A program made the translations under genes and the position numbers. From positions 1 to 26,653 of the forward strand of contig JBOGWY010000147.1 in assembly GCA_050694015.1 (NCBI GenBank): a DNA stretch of 26,653 bases, read 5' to 3'. Source of the stretch: JBOGWY01 sp050694015 (GTDB lineage: Bacteria > Actinomycetota > CADDZG01 > WHSQ01). Shown here in pieces: positions 15,601 through 23,199 of the stretch; the stretch's first letter is position 1; the number at the start of each line of letters is the position of its first letter. Below the pieces are notes generated by a model. It was not told the DNA's origin. It did no database searches and was given only the letters and a program-made list of their open reading frames with translations.

Positions 15601-16005
15601 ATGACGGAAAGACCACCCTTCGGAGGGATCCTCGAGACCGTCCTGTACTGCGACTCGAGCAACGAGGACGCGGTGCGATCCTTCTACACGCACGTGATGG
15701 GATTCCGGCCGATCGGGTTCGACTTCTCGTACCGCGTGGGGTCGAGCAACCACGTCTTTCTGATCTTCAATCGGGACCAGACCGAACATCAGGACAGCCC
15801 GCCGCCGCACGGCGCGACCGGGCGCGTCCACACGTGTTTCACCGCGGCCCCCGGGGCCTACGAAGCATGGAAGACATATCTGGACGAAGCGGGCTACTCA
15901 CCCCGCAACGAGATCACATGGGGGAACGGGATGCGGTCGTTCTATTTCGACGATCCGGCCGGGAACGTGCTCGAGATAGCTGAAGGGGACTTCTGGCCGG
16001 AGTGA
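15601..16005 (+). CDS. Small VOC-family (glyoxalase/bleomycin-resistance fold) protein
   Basis: 134 residues from ATG 15601; a longer reading upstream has no site and no conserved residues. A single VOC domain is visible: ILETVLYCDS opening strand, AVRSFYTHVMGF helix, VHTCFTA mid strand, and a closing MRSFYFDDPAGNVLEIAEGDFW typical of the family. A C-terminal Glu (in VLEIAE) and a His (in VHT) could be metal ligands, but the first ligand position (LETVLY) has Glu instead of the usual His. VOC proteins include glyoxalases, extradiol dioxygenases and drug-binding proteins; nothing here selects among them. Divergent from rsgA, 64 nt upstream of the DHA2 exporter on the same strand. Confidence 0.85.
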   Translation: MTERPPFGGILETVLYCDSSNEDAVRSFYTHVMGFRPIGFDFSYRVGSSNHVFLIFNRDQTEHQDSPPPHGATGRVHTCFTAAPGAYEAWKTYLDEAGYSPRNEITWGNGMRSFYFDDPAGNVLEIAEGDFWPE

Positions 16006-16023
16006 ACTCGGGCGGCAACCTCG

Positions 16024-16053
16024 TTGACCCGGTCGGAGCCCGCCGTCCAAGAT
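16024..16053 (+). promoter_or_regulatory. Candidate sigma-70-type promoter of the exporter/cyclase operon
   Basis: TTGACC (16024-16029), an 18-nt spacer, then CAAGAT (16048-16053). Transcription would start near 16060, just before ATG 16070. This favours the 16070 start over the ATG at 16052, which lies inside the -10 box. Confidence 0.4.
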
Positions 16054-16069
16054 GTTCTTCGGCGGGGAA

Positions 16070-17701
16070 ATGGAGTTCGGATTGAAAGCCAAGCGTTGGA
16101 CCTTGATCGCCGTCGTCCTGGGCTCGGGGATCGTGTTCCTCGACTCGACGATCGTGCCGGTCGCCTTGCCCCGGATCGGCAAGGAGCTGTCGAGCACGCT
16201 CTTCGAGACGCTCGAGGCGCAGAGCTACATCTATTACGGCTATCTGCTGAGCCTCAGCGCGCTGTTGATCATCGCCGGCGCCCTCACCGACTACTACGGG
16301 CGCAAGCGCATGTTCCTGTTCGGCCTGATCGGTTTCGGCGTTACGTCGACGCTGTGCGGGATCGCGCCGAACATGGAGGTTCTGATCGTCGGCCGGATCC
16401 TCCAGGGGGCCGCCGGAGCGCTGCTGGTCCCCGGCTCGCTCGCGATCATCACCGCCAACTTCGATGGGGAGGAGCAGGGTCGCGCGTTCGGCGTCTGGGC
16501 GGGAGCATCCGCGGCGACCACCATCCTCGGTCCCGTGATCGGCGGCGCGCTGGTGGCGTCGGTGTCGTGGCGTATGGCGTTCTTGGTCAACATCCCGCTG
16601 ATAGCGCTCGCGGTGTGGGCTACCGCCACCTACGTGGGGGAGAGTCGCGACGATGAGGCAAGCAGCGACTTCGACTGGATCGGCGCGATCCTCGCCGCGG
16701 TCGCGGTTGCCGGGCTGACGTTCGGTCCGATCCGTGGGGAGTCGCAAGGGTGGGATGGAGCCGTTCCCTTCGCATCGCTCGCGATCGGTGCCCTCGCGCT
16801 GATCGCGTTCCCGTTCTGGCTGCGCCGCGCGGATCATCCGTTGGTCCCGCTCGATGTATTCCGGTCGCGCAACTTCAACGTCACGAACGTGTCTACGTTT
16901 CTGATCTACGGGCCTATCTACGTGACGATCCAGTTCCTCGCACTGTTCTGCATCGGCATCCTCGGCTACAACGAGGTGGGCTTCGCGGTCGCGACGACGC
17001 CGTCGACGTTGTTCCTGGCGGCGTTCTCGACCCGGTTCGGCAAGCTCGCCGACCGGTACGGCCCTCGCATCTTCATGACCGTCGGCCCGACGCTGATGGG
17101 GCTCGGGCTGTTGTGGCTCATTCGGATACCGGTGTCGTCGGATGCGTGGGTGGTCGCGTTCGACGACCCGTCGAGCTGGGCGCCGCCGGCCGATTACCTC
17201 GTGCATATCCTGCCGTCGCAGATTCTCTTCGGCATGGGTCTGATGATCATGGTGGCGCCGTTGACGACGGCACTGATGCGATCGATTTCGGTCCACCATT
17301 CCGGCGTGGGCTCCGCGTTCAACAACGCGGTGTCCCGTGTGGCACCACAGCTCGTCGGGGCCCTGCTCTTCGTACTCGTGAGCGCCACGTTCTACACGGG
17401 CGTGGCCGACCTCGTGCCCGGAAGGAGCGACGCGCAGATCCGCAGCGAGGTCACACCGATGAACCCACCCGAGACGGGCGACGAGCAGCTGGCGACCGCA
17501 GCGCTGCAGTCGTCGACCGACGCGCTGCATCTGGCGATGCTGATCACGGCGCTGAGCTGCTTCGCGGGCGCCGCCGTGAACGCGGTTGGGATCCGCAACG
17601 CACAAGCACACGAGCCGCCGCAGGAGAAGGAATCCGTGACCCCGTGCTGGCAATCGCAGGCCGTCGAAGCGCCGGCGGCGTCCCGGACGGGATCCGGATG
17701 A
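16070..17701 (+). CDS. DHA2-family (EmrB/QacA-type) MFS exporter
   Basis: 543 residues from ATG 16070 (GGGGAA just upstream); ATG 16052 would add six. About fourteen hydrophobic helices fit the 14-TMS proton-antiport DHA2 family. Signatures: LDSTIVPVALPRI in helix 1 (normally LDxTIVNVALP), motif A TDYYGRKRM after helix 2, and motif C GASAATTILGPVIGGALV in helix 5. Relatives export drugs, dyes or lipids. A loop of about 40 residues near 345-385 (about 17100-17220) and an extracytoplasmic segment near 455-480 are present. The final ATGA (17698-17701) is shared with the start of the cyclase/ATPase gene, so the two are translationally coupled. Confidence 0.92.
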   Translation: MEFGLKAKRWTLIAVVLGSGIVFLDSTIVPVALPRIGKELSSTLFETLEAQSYIYYGYLLSLSALLIIAGALTDYYGRKRMFLFGLIGFGVTSTLCGIAPNMEVLIVGRILQGAAGALLVPGSLAIITANFDGEEQGRAFGVWAGASAATTILGPVIGGALVASVSWRMAFLVNIPLIALAVWATATYVGESRDDEASSDFDWIGAILAAVAVAGLTFGPIRGESQGWDGAVPFASLAIGALALIAFPFWLRRADHPLVPLDVFRSRNFNVTNVSTFLIYGPIYVTIQFLALFCIGILGYNEVGFAVATTPSTLFLAAFSTRFGKLADRYGPRIFMTVGPTLMGLGLLWLIRIPVSSDAWVVAFDDPSSWAPPADYLVHILPSQILFGMGLMIMVAPLTTALMRSISVHHSGVGSAFNNAVSRVAPQLVGALLFVLVSATFYTGVADLVPGRSDAQIRSEVTPMNPPETGDEQLATAALQSSTDALHLAMLITALSCFAGAAVNAVGIRNAQAHEPPQEKESVTPCWQSQAVEAPAASRTGSG

Positions 17702-20337
17702 GCATGACCCCGCGGGCAGACCTGCCGACCGGGACCGTCACGTTTTTGTTCACCGACATCGAGGGGTCGACGAAGCTCTCACACAAGCTCGGCGACCGTT
17801 TTTCGCAAGTGGTGTCGCGCCACCACGAGATCTTGCGCGAGGCGATGATGATGCATCGCGGGATCGAGGTGTCGACCGAGGGCGACGCGTTCTTCGTCGT
17901 GTTCGAAGACGCGCGCCACGCGGTCAACGCGGCGACCGCTGCGCAGCGTGCACTCGACTACGAAAACTGGGGCGAGGATCCCGTGAAGGTCCGCATGGGG
18001 ATGCATACCGGGCAGGGCTCCTTGGGCGGGGACAACTACGCGGGTCTCGACGTGAACCGCGCCGCGCGCATCTCGGACTCGGCGCATGGGGCCCAGGTCG
18101 TCATGTCGGCGACCACGGCGTCGCTGGTCGAACGGCACCTGCCCGATGACACCGGTCTCGTTGACCTCGGTGAACACCGTCTCAGGGACCTCGAACTCCC
18201 CGAGCGGATCTTCCAGCTCACCGTCGACGGCAACTACGAGTTCCCTCCGCTCCGTACGCTGTCGTCGCGGCCCAACAACCTGCCGGCGCAGTTGTCGTCG
18301 TTCGTCGCGCGCCCCCGTGAGATCGGGGCGATCCGCGAGCACCTTGCGTCGAGCCGTCTCGTCACGCTCACCGGTCCGGGTGGCACGGGAAAGACCCGCT
18401 TAGCGCTCCAGGTCGCGGCCGATTGCCTGCCGACGTTCAAAGACGGCGTGTTCGCGGTGCAGCTCGCACCGCTCTCGGACCCGGCACTGGTCCCGTCTAC
18501 GGTGGCGAGCACCCTCGGCGTCCCGGAGGAGGGTACGCGCACGCCGACGGAGAGCCTCATCGAATACCTCGCGAACCGCGAGCTTCTGTTGGTGCTCGAC
18601 AACTTCGAGCAGATCGTCGACGCGGCCCCGTTCGTGACCGACATGCTCAGCCGTTCCCCCCGGCTCAAGGTCCTCGTCACGAGCCGGGCGGCTTTGCGCG
18701 TGAGCGGCGAGCAGGAGTTCCCCGTCCCCCCGATGGTCGCTCCCGACCCGAACGATCTCCCGAGTCTCGATGTGTTGGGTCACTACGAGGCCGTCGCTCT
18801 CTTCTTGGAACGCGCGAGGGCCGTCAAGCACGAGTTCGAGCTCACCGACGAGAACGCCGAAGCGATCGCGCAGATCACGCAGCGTCTCGACGGGCTGCCG
18901 CTCGCGATCGAGCTTGCCGCCGCGCGCATCAGGATCCTGAGCCCCCGGGACCTCTACCGTCGCCTCGAGGATTGCTTCTCGATCCTCGCCACCGGCGGCG
19001 CCGACCGCGAACCGCGTCAGCGCACGCTGCGCGGAGCGATCCAGTGGAGCTACGACCTGCTCGACGACGCCGAGAAGACGTTCTTCAGACGGCTCGGAGT
19101 GCTGACCGGGACGTGGTCGTTCGAGATGGCGGAAACGATCTGCGATCCCGGCGCCGAGGTCGGGATCGACGCCCTCGATGGGCTGGAATCCCTCGTCGAC
19201 AAGAGCCTCGTGCGCCGCTTCGAGAACGAACGCGGGGAGACGCGCTTCCGTCTGTTGCAGACGATCCGGGAGTTCGCGCTCGATGCTTTGGTCGAGTCGG
19301 GCGAGGGCGACGAGATGCGGCGCCGCCACGCGATCTATCTGCTCGAGGTGGCAGAGCACTACGCGCACCTGATGACCGCGTCCAGCGAATGGCAGGCGAC
19401 CTTCAAGGACCTCGGCGACAACATGCGCGCTGCGCTCCGCTGGGCACTCGACAACGAGGAGATCGAGATCGGTCTGCGCATCGTCGGGCCCACGTGGAGA
19501 CTCTGGTTGTTACGCGGGCAGCTTGCCGAGGGCCGGACGTGGTTGACCCAGTTCCTCGACCACCCTGCCGCCCGCGACGTGCCTGCGCGCGCTATCGCCG
19601 TCCAGGCTCTCGGAAGCATCACCTACTGGCAGAACGACTTCGACGCGACCCGCCGCTGCTACGACGAGGGCCTTGCGATCGCCAGCGCCGCGGGCGATGA
19701 GGCGGCGATCGCCGAGGGCCTTTACAACCTGGGCTTCCTGTCGACGGTTGAGGGGAAGCACGACGAAGCGAAGCGTCTACACACGGAAGCGCGCGTGCTG
19801 TATCAGAAGCTCGGCAACGAGCCCGGCGTCGCCAACACCGCGCTCGGCCTTGGTTTGTCCGCGGCTCTGGCCGGCGACTTCGATGAAGCGATGACCGAAG
19901 CGCAACGTGCCCACGATTACTTCGCGCCGCGCAACGAGTGGTTCGGCATGATGATGACGACCTTCGTCATGTATCAGGTGCATCGCTTCCGCGGCGAGTT
20001 CGAAGAAGCGCGTCACATGATGCTGAGCGAATTCGAGTTCCTCGGGAAAGGCGCGGACCCCACTTCGACCGCGTCGGCGTTCGACAGCCTCGCCGACAAC
20101 GCGATCGTGCGCGGTTATCCGGAGAAGGGCCTCCGGCTCGCGGGGGTGGCGGCGCGTCTCAAGGTTGAGGCCGGCGGAGCTGCACCGCCGGCGCTTCTGG
20201 CTCTCGAGGATCCGCGCAAGCTCGCGGGGGAGCAGGGACTGACCGGCGAACAGATGGATCGCTTGTGGGCCGAAGGCTACGCGATGCCCTTCGACGAGGC
20301 GCTCGCGTACGTGCAGAAGGACGACGACGCGGGCTAA
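17698..20337 (+). CDS. Class III nucleotide-cyclase-like protein with NB-ARC-type ATPase and TPR region
   Basis: 879 residues; ATG 17698 overlaps the exporter stop (ATGA). Residues 10-178 are a class III adenylate/guanylate cyclase homology domain: metal Asp20 in FLFTDIEGST, Asp63 in TEGDAFFVVF, and Asn120/Arg124 in DVNRAAR. The adenine-selecting Lys expected four residues before Asp63 is Ser59, so activity and base choice are uncertain. Residues 200-500 are a STAND ATPase: Walker A GPGGTGKT (226-233), Walker B LLLVLDNFEQ (296-305), VTSR (327-330), and DGLPLAIELAAARI (398-411). Residues about 540-830 are alpha-helical TPR-like repeats. No C-terminal LuxR helix-turn-helix is seen, unlike some relatives. 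Likely a ligand- or protein-sensing signalling protein; its coupling to an efflux pump suggests a role in sensing or control of export. Its TAA interlocks with the convergent flavoprotein stop. Confidence 0.9.
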   Translation: MSMTPRADLPTGTVTFLFTDIEGSTKLSHKLGDRFSQVVSRHHEILREAMMMHRGIEVSTEGDAFFVVFEDARHAVNAATAAQRALDYENWGEDPVKVRMGMHTGQGSLGGDNYAGLDVNRAARISDSAHGAQVVMSATTASLVERHLPDDTGLVDLGEHRLRDLELPERIFQLTVDGNYEFPPLRTLSSRPNNLPAQLSSFVARPREIGAIREHLASSRLVTLTGPGGTGKTRLALQVAADCLPTFKDGVFAVQLAPLSDPALVPSTVASTLGVPEEGTRTPTESLIEYLANRELLLVLDNFEQIVDAAPFVTDMLSRSPRLKVLVTSRAALRVSGEQEFPVPPMVAPDPNDLPSLDVLGHYEAVALFLERARAVKHEFELTDENAEAIAQITQRLDGLPLAIELAAARIRILSPRDLYRRLEDCFSILATGGADREPRQRTLRGAIQWSYDLLDDAEKTFFRRLGVLTGTWSFEMAETICDPGAEVGIDALDGLESLVDKSLVRRFENERGETRFRLLQTIREFALDALVESGEGDEMRRRHAIYLLEVAEHYAHLMTASSEWQATFKDLGDNMRAALRWALDNEEIEIGLRIVGPTWRLWLLRGQLAEGRTWLTQFLDHPAARDVPARAIAVQALGSITYWQNDFDATRRCYDEGLAIASAAGDEAAIAEGLYNLGFLSTVEGKHDEAKRLHTEARVLYQKLGNEPGVANTALGLGLSAALAGDFDEAMTEAQRAHDYFAPRNEWFGMMMTTFVMYQVHRFRGEFEEARHMMLSEFEFLGKGADPTSTASAFDSLADNAIVRGYPEKGLRLAGVAARLKVEAGGAAPPALLALEDPRKLAGEQGLTGEQMDRLWAEGYAMPFDEALAYVQKDDDAG

Positions 20338-21824
20338 ACCAGTTCGCCGAGCGCGGACTCGAGCTGGCGACGATGCTCGGGCGTGCGGTAGTCGTGCATC
20401 TTCTCTGGCGGCAACAGGTGCTCGTCGACGTCGCCCTTCCTGCGGACGTAGACCGCCGGCCGGACAACTCCTTCGGTGTTGGTCTCGATCGCGATCGCGA
20501 CTCCGTCGGGGCCCTGCGCGTCGACGAAGTGCTGCAACGGCCACGTGCCCACGTCGACGATGGAACCGTCCCGCTTCTCGAGCACGCGACAGAGATAGGA
20601 CTTCTGCACCCACACCTCGGGACACAGCGTCGCCTCGTCGAGCAACAGGTCCACGACCTGTGCGGGGTCGACATCGCGAGTTGGGAGCTGGATCCCGAAG
20701 TGCTTGCTCGCGATGTGTGTGGCCAGGATCCGAGCGTTGCAGCGGAACCCGTGCACGGCCGCGGATGAGGAGGCGATCCCGTACTTGCGGAGGCCCGGGG
20801 CGCCCTGGCTGATCGTCCCGGCGAAATAGATCCCCGGTGTGCTGGCGCTCTCCCACAGGGGAGTCAATGCCGGAGCCCGGTCCTGCATGACGGTGGCGAC
20901 GCCGAGGTCGCGCAGGTCCTGCATGGGCACCTTGAAACCGGTCGCCACGATGACGTCGTCCACGTCGATCATGTAGGTGCCGGGGTGGGTCGTCCCCTCG
21001 GCGTGGACCCGGAATCCCTCCGATGTCTTCTCGATCCGCTCTATCGCCACGTCGAGGACGAAGTTCCCGCCGGTTAAGAGGTGGTCCTCGTAGGGCTGCA
21101 GGTAGCGGGCCCGTGCCGATCCCACGCCGAAGGTCGTGACCGACATCGCCGTGGGGCTGGGGGAGCCGATGAACAACTGACGGACGTGGGGGAGAAGGCC
21201 GTCGGCCAGCTCGTAGCCCGAGTTGCGCTTGCCGATGACGAACACGCGCCGGTCGTCGTAATGCTTCGGCTCTTTGGTCTCGACGTAGTGCGGGGCGTGT
21301 TCGAGACCGGGGATCGACGGCTTCCACGGCTCCGCCATGCCGACGGCGAATATCGGGACGTCGCAGGTGTACTCGCCGTCGCTGGTGGTGAGCACGAACG
21401 CGTCGCCGTCTTTGCGCGTCGACTCCCACGTGCATCCGTAGCGGACCTTCAGGCCGGTCGCCTCCACGAACGCGGCGATACCGCGCTCCATCTCCGCGCG
21501 CGCGGGGAAGTACGACGTCCCGTCCATCGCGCCGGTGACGAGTGCCTGATGTTCCGGTTCGTCCGCGAGCAGGCTGTTCTGGTCGTAACGCTCGTACTCC
21601 CGGGTACCGCGCGTCGCGATCGCGTAGGGTTTGCTCCACGAGATCAGTCTCTGGAAGATCGGGAAGCGCTGGAACATACCCCCCGGTTTGTCGTCGCTCG
21701 AGATGACTGCGTGCTCGATCCCGAGTCGGCGGAAGCAGTAGCTCGTCTGCAGCGCGCCCGGACCACTGCCGACGATCACGACCGGGTACCGCCCGGGCGG
21801 GAACGGTTTGTCTACGGACGCCAT
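20334..21824 (-). CDS. FAD-dependent, flavin monooxygenase-like oxidoreductase
   Basis: 496 residues. An N-terminal FAD-binding Rossmann motif VVIVGSGPGA (15-24) and a second dinucleotide site VFVIGKRNSG (194-203, last glycine of the usual pattern kept) indicate FAD plus NAD(P)H. VIVATGF (291-297) is the class ATG motif. Overall it resembles FMO/Baeyer-Villiger and FOXRED2-like flavoproteins. I do not see an intact FxGxxxHxxxY/F fingerprint, so monooxygenase chemistry is not assured. The C-terminal 150 residues are less conserved. It is the last gene of an operon: its ATG lies 13 nt inside the end of the CNB-fold gene, so translation is probably coupled. Confidence 0.85.
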   Translation of the reverse strand: MASVDKPFPPGRYPVVIVGSGPGALQTSYCFRRLGIEHAVISSDDKPGGMFQRFPIFQRLISWSKPYAIATRGTREYERYDQNSLLADEPEHQALVTGAMDGTSYFPARAEMERGIAAFVEATGLKVRYGCTWESTRKDGDAFVLTTSDGEYTCDVPIFAVGMAEPWKPSIPGLEHAPHYVETKEPKHYDDRRVFVIGKRNSGYELADGLLPHVRQLFIGSPSPTAMSVTTFGVGSARARYLQPYEDHLLTGGNFVLDVAIERIEKTSEGFRVHAEGTTHPGTYMIDVDDVIVATGFKVPMQDLRDLGVATVMQDRAPALTPLWESASTPGIYFAGTISQGAPGLRKYGIASSSAAVHGFRCNARILATHIASKHFGIQLPTRDVDPAQVVDLLLDEATLCPEVWVQKSYLCRVLEKRDGSIVDVGTWPLQHFVDAQGPDGVAIAIETNTEGVVRPAVYVRRKGDVDEHLLPPEKMHDYRTPEHRRQLESALGELV

Positions 21825-22231
21825 CGAGAAGCGCTACGCAGTCGTCTCAGCGTGAGTTGCAACATCCGGAGCGCGAACTCCGGATAGGAGGTGATCACTT
21901 CCGCAAGATCCGCGCGCGGCAGCACCAGTACGCGCAGCGGCGCGGTCGCGATCACGTCGGCGATAGGGTCCTCGTCGAGCAACACCGACAACTCACCGAA
22001 GCACTCGCCGCGCGAGATCTTGGCGCGTTCCTCACCGTCGATCTGCACCGATGCATCGCCTTCGAGGATCACGTAGAAGCCGGTCCCGCTGAATCCCTGT
22101 CGCACGACGCGTTGTCCCGCTGGAACCCATTCCTCTTCGAAGCGATGCACCATCGACTCGAGTTCGGGATTCGTGAGGCCGCCGAAGAGCGTGAACGACG
22201 ACAGCGTCTCGATCATCTGATCGCGATCCAT
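21812..22231 (-). CDS. Cyclic-nucleotide-binding-fold (CNB/CAP_ED) protein lacking the phosphate-binding Arg
   Basis: 139 residues: a single CNB domain with no DNA-binding or catalytic partner. Recognisable elements are FTLFGGLTNPELESM (13-27), VPAGQRVVRQG (36-46), the FYVILEGDASV strand (52-62) and the phosphate-binding cassette GECFGELSVLLDEDPIADV (75-93). The ribose-contacting Glu80 is kept, but the Arg that binds the cyclic phosphate aligns with Pro89. Canonical cAMP/cGMP binding is therefore doubtful. It might bind another ligand or act as a structural partner. GGAG precedes the ATG; the gene begins 13 nt after the MBL-fold stop and overlaps the flavoprotein start by 13 nt. Partnership with the flavoprotein is inferred from coupling and from known CNB-domain/flavoprotein fusions (CNB-thioredoxin-reductase proteins). 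Confidence 0.87.
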   Translation of the reverse strand: MDRDQMIETLSSFTLFGGLTNPELESMVHRFEEEWVPAGQRVVRQGFSGTGFYVILEGDASVQIDGEERAKISRGECFGELSVLLDEDPIADVIATAPLRVLVLPRADLAEVITSYPEFALRMLQLTLRRLRSASRWRP

Positions 22232-22244
22232 GACTCTCCGATCT

Positions 22245-22940
22245 TTACCGGTGCTTCGAGGCGACCTTGGCGAACTTCGCGGAGGCCCCCGAGGTGATCG
22301 AGCTGCCGTGCCCGAAGGTGGCGACCTCGAAGGTGAGCTCCGAGAGCCTCTGGAAGGATTTGTCGCTGGCCCCCAGATCCTCGGAGATCGGGGCCGCCTG
22401 GAGCCTGCCGAGCAGGTTGAAGGCGGCGTCGTTGGCGAAGAGCACCCCGCCCTGCTCGGGCCACAGGAAACAGACGTGTCCGGGGGTATGGCCGGGCGTG
22501 CCCACCACCTTCACGCCGTCCCCGACCGGTATGTGGTCGCCGTCGGCGACCTCGGCGTCGACCGGCATCGGGGGCAGCGGATCGGATGACGACGCGAACT
22601 TCTTGATCGCCCCACCGAGCACACCGCGCGTTTCCAGGCGCGGGATCGGGCCGCCGCTGCGGAGCAGATCGGCGTCGCCTCTCGGCGCGTACACCTTCGC
22701 CCCCGTCGTCTGCTTTATCTCGCGCAGGTTGCCGATGTGATCCCAGTGGTAGTGCGACACGAGGATGTTCGTCAGATCGCTCGGCCGGCGATCGATCTTG
22801 TCGAGTGCTTCGATGATCGTGTCGTGACCGTTAGGTAATCCGGTGTCGATCAACGTAACGCCGTCGTGATCGAGGATGAAAACGTTCACTCCTTTGACGC
22901 CGACCTGATACACACCCGGGACAACTTGTTTCACGCCCAT
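22245..22940 (-). CDS. Metallo-beta-lactamase-fold hydrolase
   Basis: 231 residues from ATG 22940, which has AAGGAGAG 8 nt upstream; an upstream in-frame extension has no site and is Arg/Pro-rich. Dinuclear zinc ligands are all visible: SHYHWDH (His63, His65, Asp67, His68), His151 in GHTPGH, Asp171 in ANDAA and His211 in FGHGSS. The family includes glyoxalase II-like thioesterases, quorum-quenching lactonases and sulfur dioxygenases. Sequence alone does not choose; the short loop after the active site fits a small-thioester or lactone hydrolase. No signal peptide, so cytosolic. First gene of the MBL-CNB-flavoprotein operon. Confidence 0.9.
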   Translation of the reverse strand: MGVKQVVPGVYQVGVKGVNVFILDHDGVTLIDTGLPNGHDTIIEALDKIDRRPSDLTNILVSHYHWDHIGNLREIKQTTGAKVYAPRGDADLLRSGGPIPRLETRGVLGGAIKKFASSSDPLPPMPVDAEVADGDHIPVGDGVKVVGTPGHTPGHVCFLWPEQGGVLFANDAAFNLLGRLQAAPISEDLGASDKSFQRLSELTFEVATFGHGSSITSGASAKFAKVASKHR

Positions 22941-23088
22941 CGCATTTTCTCTCCTTGCTCGCGGTGATCCGCGGGGATGATACGGGAGCGCGCCGAAGGT
23001 TTTTCGCGACCTCGGGAGGAGGCGGTTCGCGTCCGCCGAAGGCGTGACTCGAGGGTGGAACCACGGCGGGATCTCCTGGTCGTTTGAC

Positions 23089-23171
23089 GGAGCGAGCAAG
23101 CTGCGGCAGGCTCCTCAACCGTTCCGGCGGGCTCGCGGTTCCCGCTCCACCAGGCCGATCGGTGCCGGTGG
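23089..23171 (+). ncRNA. Structured leader upstream of the Rpf-like gene (class unknown)
   Basis: The gap of about 260 nt between the divergent MBL and Rpf-like genes contains three consecutive hairpins on the plus strand: GGAGC/GCTCC (23089-23093 with 23110-23114), GCGGG/CCCGC (23127-23131 with 23141-23145) and CCACC/GGTGG (23147-23151 with 23167-23171, with an inner GGC/GCC). About 28 nt remain to the ATG at 23200, including GAGGT as ribosome-binding site. Rpf genes in actinobacteria are often controlled by c-di-AMP (ydaO-type) riboswitches, but I could not find that family's conserved core here. Treat as an unassigned structured 5' UTR. Confidence 0.4.
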
Positions 23172-23199
23172 CAACTCGGAAGAACGAGGTCAGACAGGT

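Noticed and set aside
15914..17653. Long minus-strand open frame opposite the DHA2 exporter
   Set aside because: Its translation is dominated by Arg, Asp, Glu, His and Pro with no domain, and it lies wholly antisense to a convincing 14-helix transporter. It is a by-product of GC-rich codon bias.
18400..21639. Minus-strand open frames opposite the cyclase/ATPase gene and an Arg-rich frame overlapping the flavoprotein gene
   Set aside because: Translations are compositionally biased and motif-free; the overlapping genes have complete domain signatures.
16070..22940. A Pycsar/CBASS-like antiviral cyclic-nucleotide system
   Set aside because: The cyclase-like domain is part of a large STAND/TPR regulator, the CNB protein is on the opposite strand with metabolic enzymes and has no effector domain, and no other defence genes are nearby.
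23051..23080. T-box-like sequence (GAGGGTGGAACCACGG)
   Set aside because: The match to the T-box signature is good, but I cannot build a specifier stem upstream or a proper antiterminator, and the downstream gene is a cell-wall enzyme, not an aminoacyl-tRNA synthetase or amino-acid gene.
22941..23199. c-di-AMP (ydaO-type) riboswitch upstream of the Rpf-like gene
   Set aside because: Expected from gene context, but the conserved internal blocks of that riboswitch, as I know them, are not present. Kept only as an unassigned structured leader.
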